This document shows positions 12,301-27,300 of a DNA stretch of 64,000 nt, one piece after another. This DNA is from Gyrodactylus bullatarudis (taxonomy: Eukaryota > Platyhelminthes > Monogenea > Gyrodactylidea > Gyrodactylidae). Position 1 is the first letter of the stretch. Each line of letters starts with the position of its first letter. The position numbers were made by a program, and so were the translations under genes. The stretch spans positions 1 through 64,000 of the forward strand of contig SSNU01000095.1 in the NCBI GenBank assembly GCA_012064415.1, given 5' to 3'. The notes beneath the pieces are model-generated. The model had not been told where the DNA came from and did no database searches. It worked only from the letters and a program-made list of their open reading frames with translations.

Positions 12301-15300
12301 TCGTATATGTGGGCAACTCGAGTAGGATTCCAAAAAATCTTTAAAAATTCGAATTCTTGATGGAAAAATAGAGATTTCTGTAAAAATCAGAGATTCCCAA
12401 CTTCATATCAATTAGCTTTATTATTTTCAGGGTGGTCGAAATGCTATTTTTGATATGTTACCAGAATTTTAATGAGATTTATGAAATTAACATTCTTGAT
12501 CATCAAGGATAATTCCTCAAAAAATAATTTTGCTATTTTTCTGCTATTCAAAATCGAATGCAGATTCCAGGCTAAGCCTTTGTCAGATAAATGGTAACAT
12601 GAGAACAAATCTTATTATTCTTGATTACTATCATCTCTCTTCATTTGAATTAAGCTGTTTCTAAAGCGTCTGAATCTTGTAATAAGGCCTGTTCTAAAGG
12701 TTTTTGATTGGTCGAAGAAAGATTTTTAGCTTGGGATATTGTTTAACCTCAATTGTTCCATAATTAAATGTCTGATCACACGTTTGGACGGAATGTTCTG
12801 TCTTCTTCCCAAACAAAAAAAAATATTTTTTATAATTTACTTACTTAAGTTGTATATTGACAAATTCTAAAATATTTAAAAATCTATGAATTTGTAAAGG
12901 AATATAATAGATTCGGCGAGCTGATCTGAGTGTTGGACTTTCAATGTTCACGACCCCGGTTTAATTTACGGCTGAAAAGTCTCAGTAAAGATGAAACACA
13001 TCTACACTTGTGCGCCAGTTTTCGTGCCTGAGAATGTGCACGCTCCATTTTTCATGTCTTTCAAAACTAAAATTAATCATCAACCTACTAAGAAGTAGGA
13101 AAAGTATACGAATAAAATATACATGTTTTGATTTTTTCGGTACCAGCTTATAAATTTTGAAGTTTACTTTTTCGCATCGAATTAGAGATCTTAAGTTAAG
13201 TTTCTTAACAACAGCGCTAATCGATTCTATCAGGTCTATTCATTAAATTTAAGTTAAAGTTTAAATCTACAATCTATAAAACATCTCGACTCCTTTAGAT
13301 TCCCAGATATATCGTGACCCTCCATGAGTTGTTAGCCCATACTCCACACGACCATGTAGACAAGACAAAGTTAGAATTTGCCAAATCAAAGCTTGAAGAA
13401 CTATCCCATGTAAGTTTGATAATTAAAATTAATTTAAGGCTTTTTCTCCTTAAAATCTATTGGAAAATATCCCAAAAGTAATCCGTGTATTCTGAAATTT
13501 CCAAAGCAATAATTCCCAACTTAATTCAATTTTTATCTCCTAATAATTATATGATTCTCTTTAGTTGGAAATCAATCGGCTAAGATTTATTTAATTTTGT
13601 AATTTTTATTATGAGCAGGTTTAAAGTTTTGTATTTATTTTTTATTAACTATGAAATTTATTAAGGGATACTTCATTGGGCCAACAGAATAATTTTAAAG
13701 AGGAAATGATATAATTTAGGAAATTTATTTCAAAAACTAAAAAATCGATATTGAAATCATATCGGGCTACTTTGTGGATAAAAAAGACTAAGAAGCCTTT
13801 ATGAACTTTTAATCTAAATTCTCTATCAACAACATGTAAGGTTGAAAGATCATTCTCTAACAGTGACCATAGACTATTTTAAATTTGCTATTTTGTTGTT
13901 GAAAGAGTAGATCAGTTATCTTTTTCATTCATTAGAAAATTCAAAATCATAACAAGTGAGAAACTCTTGAGAGTTATTCATTCTGAAATCCTTTGATCCC
14001 CCCAATTAATCTCGAGTGTTTAATTGAAATTCTCCCTGAATGACATTAAAGATTAACCAACAGGAAACAAGGAAAAATATTAGTACTTGTCTCCTTGGAA
14101 CATGTAATCTTTGTCAGTAAATTGATCGAAAATAATAGACTGAAAAAAGAATAAATAGAGTGCCGTTCAGGATCACTTACACGAGACAGGGCTGACGAAG
14201 GAAACTTCTCTGCCAAGTTGGCCAGAGCCTTTCTAGTAGCGCGAGGGAGAATGATTTAATGAGTGCAGAGAACCGGTTCATTCCGAAACTGAAGCCAAAT
14301 TTGTGTGTCATAGGCCAAGACAGATTCATAAAGGGGAAGCAATGGGCGAAAGATCGAAAAAATTCTCAAACCTGCAATCCTTCCCCCTCAAAAAATTCAG
14401 CTCGACCCAATTCTCAGGTGAAAAAATTGAAATCTTAAAGAAGTTGGATGTAGCCGATAATAAAAATTCATAAGAGTAGAATCCAGCCCCAGGAACTAAT
14501 GTAGAGTTGGTGACAATTGAAGAATCCGAGAATTACTGTAAAAAAGAATGCAGAATCAAGCCAACCTGCAATTAAACCAATTAGAGGGAAGAAAATGAAA
14601 TAGTCAATAAGACGAAAACGGAAAAGAGGGCCCAAGTCTGCAGAAGAAATGGAAGTAAAGCAGCCTGGAAACAGGATTATCAACTCAGTGAACAGCAAAC
14701 CTTTGAACCAATGGATTGGTTGAAAAATATGCAATATAACTCTATATAAATGATTAAATCTGAAGAGACGTTTATCACTTCTGGTTTGCTTATTCTTAAA
14801 AGTCTATATACATTTTACAGACGGAAATAAATCAAAACTAAGTTCAAAAAGAGACAGACATAGATTTAAAATGAGACAGTAAAAAGGGGGTGGTATTAAC
14901 GTCTTACAAGGGTAAATTTTTAAGGTCAAATACTAATTGAAATATGATTGGCTGAAAATTAGGGGGCTTGCATAGAACGTAGAATAGTTTTTGTTTGTAT
15001 GTGTCTATTCTCACAATGTGTTTTCTTAAGTTGCAAAGAAGGGCATTGAAGATGAAAATTCTAGGGCTCGCTGCATTTTCGTACCTAATAAATCCTATAG
15101 AGTAAATTTGGAGTTACCTTGATTGGAGAAAGGAAGAAATTCTGTAATAATTAAGAACATGAGGTAACATCCCAAAATGGGAAATAATTCCCAGTTATTA
15201 TAAATACAAGTTTTAATTTAGTAAATTTTTTATCATTTTGAAATTCAAAATATATTTTTTGAATTAGATTTTTCTGGTGGTCATGAAATATTCTAAATTA

Positions 15301-18300
15301 AGGTCTATTATTTAAAAAAATTCTGGTGTAAATTTTTGCGCTGATTCCAAATCTGTTCTTAGATCTGAAAAATTCTCAATAGTTTCTGAGATAATTGGAA
15401 AAAACGTAAATTCGGAAAATTCAAAATTTCCCAAATTAAAAAATTAATCTTCGCAAAAACCGTAAACGTTGTCCAGTTAATTTTGTCACGATTGGATAAA
15501 ACATTAAATTCTGCGTCGATCGATATGACATGTTTAGGGGTGGAAAAGGTTCAATTTTTTTTAACTGACACTTTATAAAAAACTGCTCGATTTTTTGGGA
15601 CTTTTTAATGAAAATTTCGTCATATTTTATTAACTCATTCAAAGTAGAAGTATACTCTTTATCTTTTCCAAAATTAACGTACTTTAAAGGTTTTATTCCA
15701 AAATAAGCAGATTGCTAAATGAAGAGTATGAATTTATATTTTAATAAAAAGGTTACCACCTCTAATTAGTATTATAATATTTATGTTATCGTAAATATAC
15801 TGGTTTCAAAATCCAAGGTTTCCGTGAATTTGGAAATATGTAAGAAAGAGATATATTTAAAACCATATACGTATTTCTTAAAGCATCATCAGTGGCATTG
15901 CTGAAACACCAAAACTCTCCAATAAATAGCAACAGTGGAGAGAAATGTGAAAAAGCTCACATAGGCCATGGGAGTTGAAGGTTATAAGAATAGTTTTTTT
16001 GAACACATAGATTGGGTTTGTATAGATTGATAAAGAATTTCTTTTTGACCCATACATCTATGCTGTCATCTCCAGGGTTTTTGTACAGAATGGAAAAATT
16101 CGAAATTGAAGCAGCATGTTTCTCCTGTTTGATATGCCTAGTTACCGCAGTGTCCTTATTCAGATGATCACTTGATCTTGTAGCCAGCTTCCTAATTGTT
16201 CTACCTATGTAAGAAGCACCACAGTCACATTGGAATTTATAAATTAGTAGAGTCTTCTCCTCCGGTTTGAGTAAATCTTTATGAATCAAACTAAACAGTT
16301 TCTGTGTTTTAAATACAATTTTCAATTGTATATTATTGTAATGTTGATTGATGAGATTTTTAAGTCTTCTTCTAATGTCATTACTAAAACCGTCGCCTTT
16401 GAAGTTGAGTCTCATGAAAATTTTTGTTTTTTCCATTTCATCTGTATTGACATCTTCATCCCTATTCTCTGAAATATTGATGAATTTGTCTACAAATTTC
16501 NNNNNNNNNNNNNNNNNNNNNNNNNNNNNNNNNNNNNNNNNNNNNNNNNNNNNNNNNNNNNNNNNNNNNNNNNNNNNNNNNNNNNNNNNNNNNNNNNNNN
16601 NNNNNNNNNNNNNNNNNNNNNNNNNNNNNNNNNNNNNNNNNNNNNNNNNNNNNNNNNNNNNNNNNNNNNNNNNNNNNNNNNNNNNNNNNNNNNNNNNNNN
16701 NNNNNNNNNNNNNNNNNNNNNNNNNNNNNNNNNNNNNNNNNNNNNNNNNNNNNNNNNNNNNNNNNNNNNNNNNNNNNNNNNNNNNNNNNNNNNNNNNNNN
16801 NNNNNNNNNNNNNNNNNNNNNNNNNNNNNNNNNNNNNNNNNNNNNNNNNNNNNNNNNNNNNNNNNNNNNNNNNNNNNNNNNNNNNNNNNNNNNNNNNNNN
16901 NNNNNNNNNNNNNNNNNNNNNNNNNNNNNNNNNNNNNNNNNNNNNNNNNNNNNNNNNNNNNNNNNNNNNNNNNNNNNNNNNNNNNNNNNNNNNNNNNNNN
17001 NNNNNNNNNNNNNNNNNNNNNNNNNNNNNNNNNNNNNNNNNNNNNNNNNNNNNNNNNNNNNNNNNNNNNNNNNNNNNNNNNNNNNNNNNNNNNNNNNNNN
17101 NNNNNTTTGACAACATATTTAGCATAATATGTATGAATAGGTTTCAAGATATCAATTAACCATTTAGCTAAATTATGTTGTGGACATGACGACATGTCCA
17201 AGATCGGCCGACTCGGAAAAATCTCAGGAACAATCCCATCAGTTATCTTATGTGTCTTAGGATGTAGATATAATCTTGACATCCTAGTATGTTTCTTAGC
17301 TATAAAATTCCAAGTTTTAACCGAAATGATATTTCTATCAAATAATCCCTTAGCTATTTTATACATGGAACGTTCCATGGATTCCATTGACTTATAATAC
17401 GAAGATCTATCCTTTCCTGTATTAACGAATTTACTTTCATCTGAAAGAAAATCAAACCCTGCCTTATAATAATCCTCCTTATACATTATCACTATACCCT
17501 TTCCCTTATCAGGCTTAGTTAAAAAGATGTTCTCGTTAGACTTAAGTTCTTTAAGTGCTACAAAATGCTCTTTAGTAAGTAAACTATACCTTTTTCAGGT
17601 CTAGTTCGTAGAATGAAGAAGTCAATTTTGTATTTTTTCATTTTGTATTTGTAAAACTCAATTGTCTATTTAGTATGTAATTAAGGCTGGAAAAAAAACA
17701 AAATTGAATTAACATGAATACTTCACACTGTAGATTGATTGGGTTTTTTTTTCAATTGTGCACTCGAAAGAGTAATTATAATGACTGTGGAATTTTTTTT
17801 AGATCTTTACAATTTTCAATTTCGTATTTTTTCAATTCTCTTTCATAAATATGAATAGTCAATTTCGTTCAGTTTACGTGCAAAGTTAAATAGAAATAAT
17901 AATTACAGAAAATATTTATTTTATCAAAAATTATTATCATTAATTAATTATAACTATTCAGTTAAATCTTCCAAATTCATAGCAGGAATATAAAATCACC
18001 TATGACAATTATCATTGATAACACGGGTAGTGATTTGGAAAAATAAATCTTGATCAGGTTGAACTTTTCTGGAAAAAAATTTTGTGCTGATTTCAGATCT
18101 GCTTTCAGAATTTCGCAATATAATATAATGCACCAGCCCACAGTGCAATTGAAAATGAAATAAATTTTGAAGATGTGAGAATTCAGCGTTTAGTTCCATA
18201 TTCTTTTTTATTGAAATAATTCTGAAGTCAAAAGATTGCTAGCAGCTCAGAGATCGGAAATATTGGCTTACCAACGCGATAACGGCAATCCTACCATTCA

Positions 18301-21300
18301 AGAAGTTAGGCTAAGAAGGTTAGAACTTATTGCTGAGAATGCAAAAGCATCAATAACAACAGATAAAATTTTTTCGGCAACTTTTTATATCGAAAAATTT
18401 ATATTCCTGCTATGAATTTGGAAGATTTAACTGAATAGTTATAATTAATTAATGATAATAATTTTTGATAAAATAAATATTTTCTGTAATTATTATTTCT
18501 ATTTAACTTTGCACGTAAACTGAACGAAATTGACTATTCATATTTATGAAAGAGAATTGAAAAAATACGAAATTGAAAATTGTAAAGATCTAAAAAAAAT
18601 TCCACAGTCATTATAATTACTCTTTCGAGTGCACAATTGAAAAAAAACCCAATCAATCTACAGTGTGAAGTATTCATGTTAATTCAATTTTGTTTTTTTT
18701 CCAGCCTTAATTACATACTAAATAGACAATTGAGTTTTACAAATACAAAATGAAAAAATACAAAATTGACTTCTTCATTCTACGAACTAGACCTGAAAAA
18801 GGTATAGATCTCAGAGGTTTACGATCAAAACTTCTGTAAATAGATAAAAGATCAAGTTTAAACTTCTCTGTGTTTGAATCATCTTTACGGTTCTGCGTGA
18901 GCCCTAGTTCATACATCAAACGTTCAAAAGCTGCCTTTTCTTCAATTTCGTTGAGTCTTTTTGGAATACAAAAATTGGGACCAAGAGATAGAATTTCCTT
19001 TTGCTCCTTGGATAATACAATATAGTTTCCGTGAATATTGAAACTTAACTTATTTTTATTCTTTCAAAAAATAACTCTAATATTATAATTTTTATAAACT
19101 AATTAAGGAACTAAACTAATTAGGAACAGGGAAAGAATGCCCAGTGTGGGAGGGTTTGTACGTATACCACTACGCCACACCACATCTTCATTTTGCAATC
19201 TACTAATTTGGGGATAAATTTGCAATAAAATACGCTAATTTTAGTAATATAAAAGCTAATTTTGAAATAAATTTGATAAATATACGCTAATTTTGAAAAA
19301 AATTATACTCTAGTTTTAGAATAAATTCTATTATGAATTCTATGTCTTGACTGAACATTGTTTGAAAAAAAACACCTGATATTGAAAAAACGAAATTTGT
19401 TCAGTAAAAGTAATTTTAGATTAAAATTTTCTTTAATTTAATCGGTTTTAATACTATTTATTAATTTTACCGTACTGCAATTGAAATCAGATAAATGAAA
19501 TATTTTTAATAAGGCTCAAATTCATGGCCGTTCCATCTTCCGGATATTGCTAGATAAATTTTAAAAATAAATTAAAATTCTCTTTAAATTTGTAGATAAT
19601 GCATGATGAAGTCAGTGATACTGAGAATATCCGAAAAAATCTGTCCATCGAGCGAATGATCCTGGATGGCTGTGATCTGCTTCTGGACGTCAATCAAATT
19701 TTTGTCAGACAGGGTAATTTCGTTATAATTTCAATAAATACATTTAAATTTGTTTTTTCTGGGTAATAAAACAGGTAAAGCTGAATATATTAAAAACCAA
19801 AGAGCAAGGTGTAAATAAAGGGAGGGGGTATAGGTCAAAAGTGTGAAAAGACGAAAAAGAGACAAATCATTTTTTAATCCAAAATCAAAACTGCTCCAAT
19901 GTTTGAGATTGTTTTATGAGACAAGAAATGAACGAATCTGTTATTTTTATTAGATGGAGAGAATCAGCAGAAAATTCTCTATCGAATGAATCAAACTTGA
20001 GTGAATTTTATTTTTTTTTGGAAAGTTTGACACTTATAAACCTACTTTATAGTAGCTATACATTAATTTTCTCAACTTAAAAGGGGCAGAGAGGAGAGGG
20101 ATAGGTTTGCTACATTTTTTATAGAGGTACAACTGTACGTTGATTACGAATCTACAGTTTATTTCAACGCAATTATTTTTGGTTCAGAAAATGGGTCAGG
20201 TTATCTTTGTAGCTCTAGCAAATAGAGTACAGGCGATTGCATTTTTGAATTCTAGAGGTATTATTCCTCGATAAAAGTTATCTTACTTTTTATCTATGGC
20301 CCTGGGAAGTAGGTTTTCAACAAAAACGTTTTAAACAAAAATTAATTTTCGAAAAAAATCAACACTCTTTGAATTAGTATAGCGCGAGTTTGACGAATCA
20401 AGATCTTTGCGTATTCCAGGAGATAAATAAATTTCCTATCGAATGGGTGGTAAACAAAGTATTTTCTGATGCTTTAATGCATAATGATGAGTTGTTAAAA
20501 TGACATGTGATAGAAATTTCACTGTGGGACTTTAAGGGTTAATCCTCCAAAGATTTTATAAAATTTCCTACGAAGATGCATATCTGTAAATTTAAACTAC
20601 ACACAATTGCAATACTTGATTGTCTCCCTCGTTGCGTTAAAATAATTCAGAAAAGATATTTTCAGAATTTGGATAATTTCCAAGATTAGATCCAAAACTT
20701 AAAGAACTCTCTGTATCAACACGTAGAAAAAATGTAATGAAATTGCTCAAAAAAATTATTTTTTTTTTAATTTTTCAATCCTGCTGATTCTAAAAAAGTA
20801 TTTATATTGATTCTATCTAGTCTCTCGATCGAATGGGTGAAAAATGATGAAAATTTTCAAGAAAAAATAATAAATCATAACCGTAGAATTCGAAAATGTG
20901 ATCACTGAAATGTTGAGCCGTTTGGGAATTCATAATTTCTACAAAAATTTCATTTTTTCATCAAGGTATCAAAATTGTCTAAAGATAACCGATTCAAAAT
21001 GTATGCATTCCGAAATTCAAAAAAAATTTTTTTGGATGAATTTTGAGACATTTTTAATTTCGAACTGGCGTGATTTTTACATTATTTTAAACTTTGAGTA
21101 AAAATTTTTTTTTGTTGATTTCAAGGTGTGAGAGGAATCAAACGTTATTTTTCAGGATCATCATAAGACAAGGAAAATAATCAACTTTTTTTGAAAGAAT
21201 CCCTATTTTGAACTGATCTTAGTTCAGCCTAATTTAATCAATTTCCAAGCAAAAATAATGATCGAAAAATAGGAAATAGACTTGATCAGACGTAAATAGA

Positions 21301-24300
21301 GTGTTTTCTAAAACTTCTTCTTTTTAGGTCTACTTGTCTATTTTCAACTCAAAGTTTTAAAAAATGAAAAAATCGCATCAAATTTTTCCAAGTAAGTTTT
21401 TTTTTCTTAAATCAGTGAAAGTTTACATTTTGAATCGGTTACAAAGAACTTTGATACTTTGTTGAAAAACGGAGATTTTTGTAAAAACTATGAATTCCCA
21501 AATGCACCGAGAATAGCTGTGGCTACCTTGTGAGTGTGACATACCAATGATAGTAATGATTTATTGATAAAACTTTTAATTTAAAAAGCTTGTTCAATTA
21601 AATTCTTAAAAGAACATTAACCAATAAAGAGATTCCATAGTAATGCCCAATTACTCAGAGAGTACTTAATCAAATTTAGTCAATGAAAAATCAATAGTAG
21701 TCACTTCAAGTCTTGTTTTCTTTTTATTTCTTGAATGTAATTAGATTCCATTTCACCTTTATTGCTACGTAATAAAACATCTCGTCATAATCGTTACATT
21801 ATAATTATTATTATTCCTAATACAGACTCATTTTGAAAGAACTAGCAGAACTAAATAGTTTACTGGAATAGCATTGCTGGAAATAGTGCTAGAAATCTTG
21901 TGAAAACTAATTTCCATTTTTTTAAACTTTGAGCTAAACATTTTTGTTGTTGTGGGGGTTGGAATGATGGTTACATAGATTTCAAAGTGTGAGAGAAGAT
22001 AAAAGGTTATTTTTCAGAATCCCCACTGGACAAAGTAACGAATTATCACTATTGAAATTTTGAATGAACCGTAAAATCGGATCATACTGACTTGTTTATT
22101 TGCAAGCAGTAAAAATGATCGAAAAATAGGAAGTAGACTTTTGCACGATAATAGAGGGTTTCCTAATACCATTTTTGTTTTCCTTGTCTAATGGTGATCC
22201 TGTAGAATAACGTGGTACTGGGAACCAACAAAAATTTTTACTAAGAGTTTAAAAGATTGATTTCAAAAAGATCTTTAGAAAATTTCGACCGCTTGATGAA
22301 AAAATTATAATTTTGTAAAAATCGTAAATTCCCAAAACCATCCAGAATAGCTCAATAGAAAATTTGGTTTTAGCACAATACCAGCTATACTGAAAGGAAA
22401 GAATTCCATCTCTAATATAAGATCATTTTTATCTTTTTAATCTGTTTCTGAATCCAAAAATATTCAGGCCTATTTCTGCAAGTTAAAACATTCCTCAGGA
22501 ACAAATGCAGTGCTCTTATTTAATATAGATATTTTAATATTTAATATTTTTTTCTTATTTATTTTTTCAGGCACACTTATGCAGATATGTCCAGAGAAGA
22601 GTAAAATTAAGATACCTTCATTCTCAGTCAACTCTGTGTCTGGCAGTCGAAAGGAGACCATTCGTCAAGTTATACTATTCACAAATCACATTCTAATCAC
22701 GAATCGTATTAGTAATGGAAAACTCAAATTAGCAAAGGTTAGTTATTTCAATTTCTATAGTTGTATTGAAATTTTTGGAAAAGATTATTACTTGGATAGC
22801 GTAAGAGGGTCAAAGTTTTATATTTGGACATTTTGTGGCTCATTATTTAGTAGAAATGTAACAAATTTTAACCTTTTTTTTAAATCGCAGTTTTCCGTGA
22901 AATTTCCACTTATAATTTTGATAACAATGATATTTGAGATCTAAAATAACTGAAAATTCTTTTGTAATCCCATAGATAGACATGCATTGCCCATTTTCCC
23001 TGAATTCTCTTGTAGGGATAATGGTATAACAAAATTTAACAGAAATGATCTTAACACGATACTATTTTCATTGAAAAAACACTTGAAGCTTTATCAACAA
23101 AAGAGATATTCAAAAATTTAGTGAAAACGTAGTAAAAATTCATTGAAAATCTAGCGGCATTTAAAAAACTTGAATATTATCACGGACAAGCATTTTGATA
23201 CTTGATCTTATAATGTTAAGAACTCAGAGTATTATCATTTGAGTAGGTTGAAAAATTTGTTACATCTCTAATATTTAGTCCAAGATTCCCAACTTAGCGG
23301 TCAGCTTTATTTGTTTCTTCGCTCACAAAAAATCATTTGTAAAGAAAGAAAGAAAGAAAGAAGATGATTCCAGTTATTCCACAGACAAAGCTTTTATTTC
23401 AACAGTGGACGATGAATGCCACATAAGATTGTAGTTGACATGAAGATGAGAATTTATTATAAAATCTGTCAAAAAAAGTCATGAACATATTTATTTTTTA
23501 TAAACAGTAGATTAATCTGACAAAAATTTTGAAAATGTCTCAATTTCTCAGTTTTTCAGCATTTGAACTCAAAATTTTGATTGATTTCAATGATTTAAAA
23601 GCAACTTAATATTAAACACCTAATAAAATACTTCGTTTACCACCCATTCGAAAAAAAATCTCCTATAATACGCAAAATCTTTCGTCAAACTCGTGCTATA
23701 CTAATTCAATTTTTTTCCCAAATATTTAATTTTGTTTATTTTAAAACCATAAATGGATAGAAAAAGTTGGAATACGAGTCATAAAATATAGCTCCTTCAT
23801 TATGTATGACTTCAGTGAATCAGCTCAAAACCAATGTTCGTTGACATCTCCTAGAAAACTTTTAAATTTTTGGATCACAATCTGGTTTTTTATTACGCCT
23901 ACATGTCAATCTTTAACTTTTTCCAAAAAGCCTAAATCTTTGATTTACTTTGACTCGGAAAAATCCGCAAGACTATGAAATAAAGGAGAATAGCTCCGTC
24001 CAATGATATCATCATTATTCACATTTACTGCATGTTCTGAATTTTTTGAGCTTAGATTTTATCAATGCAATTGAAAAATAATCTCTGACAATTTGCATAA
24101 CCACATTTAATATCATATTACAGAATTTCCTAATACACACTAAGAAACGCTTGGGAAGGGGGGGGGTATACATAAGAGGAAATCTGATTTGTCAAACTAT
24201 AGATTGATGATTGGGTTACAGTTTTCTGTCTTTCAGTAGCGTGTGCTCTAATTCATTACCCTACCTTTTTTGAGTTTTATTTAACGTTTTATTTATTTTA

Positions 24301-27300
24301 TTTATTTATTTTAACGTTATACCACCAATTCGTGTTCATTAAAAACGTCCGAGTATCCACTTAAACTCAAAATTTAGAAATATATATGAAGGAGATATAT
24401 TTAAAAAACCATATGCACATTTCTCAAAGCATTATTTGTGGTATTACTTTAAAAATGATAAAAGTTAAAATTCGTTCATTCATGAAGAAAATTAAAATAA
24501 TATGTGAGCTGAAAAAAACTCTCCAATGAATAGCAACAATGGAGAGAAAAGGGAAAAAACTCACATAGGCCAGGAAAGTTGAAGCTTGTACGAATAGGTT
24601 TTTTGAATACATAGATTGGGTTTGTATAGATCAACCCTTTCAGTACCGTGGCTACATTTTACCAAGAATAAAATTAAGCTTTAAATTTCTGTCAACTCAA
24701 GGGTAATGTTCCTGAAATTTAGTTTATATAATCTTATCAATTTCGACTAACAGAAAACTAACAATCTTTATTCGTACAAAAAAATTTGGATTTAGTATTG
24801 AAAGGGTTAATAAAGAAATTTTAAGAAATGTGCATATGGTTTTAAATATATCTCCAAATTCGTGTGTATTTGCTCTAAAAGATTGACGATTAGGAATACA
24901 AATTCCTAATTTTCCATTTCTCATGAGAGAGACACGAGGCAAGATATCAAAATATTTATTTATGGATTGTGGAATTGAGTACATAAAGAAAAAGGAGAAA
25001 AGATACCGGGGGAAATACATACGACAATGCCTGTACGAATGTAAATGAGATCTGCGTACATAACTTCTCTCTCATGAATTATAATTAAATTAAGTTTGGC
25101 AAAGAAAAATTCCTATAGCATCGTTGACTTTGGAAGGAATTGAGCATTTCAGGAATTTGATTTTCAACTTTCTCAAATGCAAACTCATTAATTCAAGGAT
25201 GGATAATTTAATTTTTATTTCCGAACAAGCTCGCTAGTACGTTCCCCGCTATCCCATGTACGCTATACTGTAATTTTCAGTTTGGGTGTGAAAAAGGACT
25301 TGATTGCAGATGTTTTTGAAAATAAACTAGAACTTTTAAGGCAATTCTAATGATGTAAAAAACTAGATTAAATACTAGAATATTAGAATGATTTTCCTAT
25401 CTGCACTGAAGTTCGTTCCTCCATGAATCGTAAGAAAATCAACTAACTTCTCATACTATAATATTTAATATTTAAGGGAGGTTGAATCAAAATATGGGAT
25501 TTATTTTGGCCTAACTTGAATAGTCCTCAATAAAAATTCACTTGAAAAACTTAATCAGCTACCAAAAAAAATTTTACAAGATTGTAACCATAATCGCAAA
25601 ATAAATATCATTCAGCACAGGGAGAACTAACCAATGACTGCAATTATTAAATTTCAACACATAAAAAAAGAACCGTAAATGCAATACGAAATGAAATGTA
25701 TTTAAAATTTTATATTGCAAAAAAGAAACATATTTTAGTGGTCCTCAAATACAATGTAAAAAAGTAACCAATCTTGTAATTTAGCCTACCACTGTCATCA
25801 TATCTGCAAATGGGAAGGTCCAAGTCACCAATTTTGCAAATACCCTTATTATGTAGGGCCTACATTGTAGGCATTTAAGAATTATTTTTTAAACTATCCC
25901 TGCTAGTATTTTTTTTTATTTTATTGCTAAAATTACAATAAGGCTAACAAAGTCTACACTTTTTTTCTTAGATATGTTTAACAAACATACCTCAAATGGA
26001 GGAAAGATTTTTACTATCATGAGTAGTACTCGTTGAGTACACTGCATTAAAATAATAATAAACTTTATTGTCATATTATGTCACAAATATTTTATAAAAT
26101 TGTACAAATCTTTTATATTGAAAGAGTTATTTTTCATTATCACTTCATTAAAGAGATTTGGTAGTCTATCAAAAAAATAAAGAGATTTGAGTGGATTGTT
26201 TAACGGTCTTACCAATTTAGGATGGTTATTTCTCAAAACTCTAGTACAAGTTTTAGCATTCCAAAAAGTAGATATGTTTTCTTTAGCAATCTTCAAACAC
26301 CTATAATACCGTCTATGTCGAAGCAATTTGATTTTCTGAAGTCCACTAGAAGGGATGTTTACCAACTTAAGAAATCTCTTTTGAATTTGGTCAAGAACAA
26401 AGGAAATTGAAATTTTTGATGGAGACCATACACTAGAGCAATATTCAACTGTTGGTCTTGCATACATTTTAAAGAGAAGTAACTTTAGAGCAGCTGATTT
26501 TGCAATTCGATGAATATGAAGAGTTTTTGCAGCAAATAGGTTTGATATTGACTTGATGTATTTATCAAATCGTAAGTTGAAGTCATATTCGAGGCCAAGA
26601 TCACGAACCAAAAATTTTCTTTCAAGTACATAATTATTAATACGAATGTCTATTGAAAATGACGGGCTAACAAAGGGTATTGTGAAAAAACATTTATCAA
26701 AATTAATCTTTAAAGATAGAGCATCTAAATCTGATATGAGATCATGAACATAATTATCAATAACTGATGTATCAATGGAATTATTTGGGAAAGAGAAACA
26801 TATTTTTAGATCATCAGCAAATTTAAAAAGTTTAACTTGAGGGTTGTTAGATTTTATTTTGGCAAAAACAAGGTTGAATAATAATGGACCAATCCGGCTC
26901 CCTTGGGGAACTCCCGATGTGATTTCACTTTTGGAGGAGCATAAGTCATTTACGGTTACAATTTGGAGCCGCTTTGATAGAAATATATAGATAACATTTA
27001 ACAAATTGAAGTCATTAACATAGGTGCATAAAGCGTTCATGATAGATGCAAAAGATAAGGAATCAAACGCTTTTTTTAGGTCAATATAAATGACTACATT
27101 TCGAATGTTTTTAGATTTACATTCTTGAATGTGGGAGAAGAATGATAGGAGGTTCGTTTCTGTTGATCGGCAAGTAATAAATCCATGTTGAGACGGGTCT
27201 ATTTGGCTTATATCAATATACTTTTTGAGTAAGAAAATTATAATAGAATCTAATATGCAAGTCAATTTGGGAAGCATAGAAATTGGTCTAAAATCCTTAC

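Larger units (their letters stand above)
15790..19020 (-). mobile_element. Penelope-like element with GIY-YIG endonuclease, interrupted
   Basis: Minus-strand Penelope-like element in the intron between RASGRF exons 6 and 7. N-terminal part at 19010-18807 ([20 protein letters not shown]), RT start at 17580-17106 ([13 protein letters not shown]), an N gap, then the C-terminal part with GIY-YIG at 16500-15957, and a 3' tail to about 15790. A 1214-bp palindromic element (17589-18802) is inserted between N-terminal part and RT. Confidence 0.9.

Noticed and set aside
16348..17127. Long plus-strand ORFs across the N run
   Set aside because: They consist mostly of unread bases and are antisense to the Penelope protein.
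19120..19190. Functional tRNA-Gly gene
   Set aside because: Only the A-box half is tRNA-like; no intact T arm or acceptor stem pairing.
22510..22944. 144-codon ORF
   Set aside because: Only 22571-22737 is coding (RASGRF exon 8); the rest is intron read-through on both sides.
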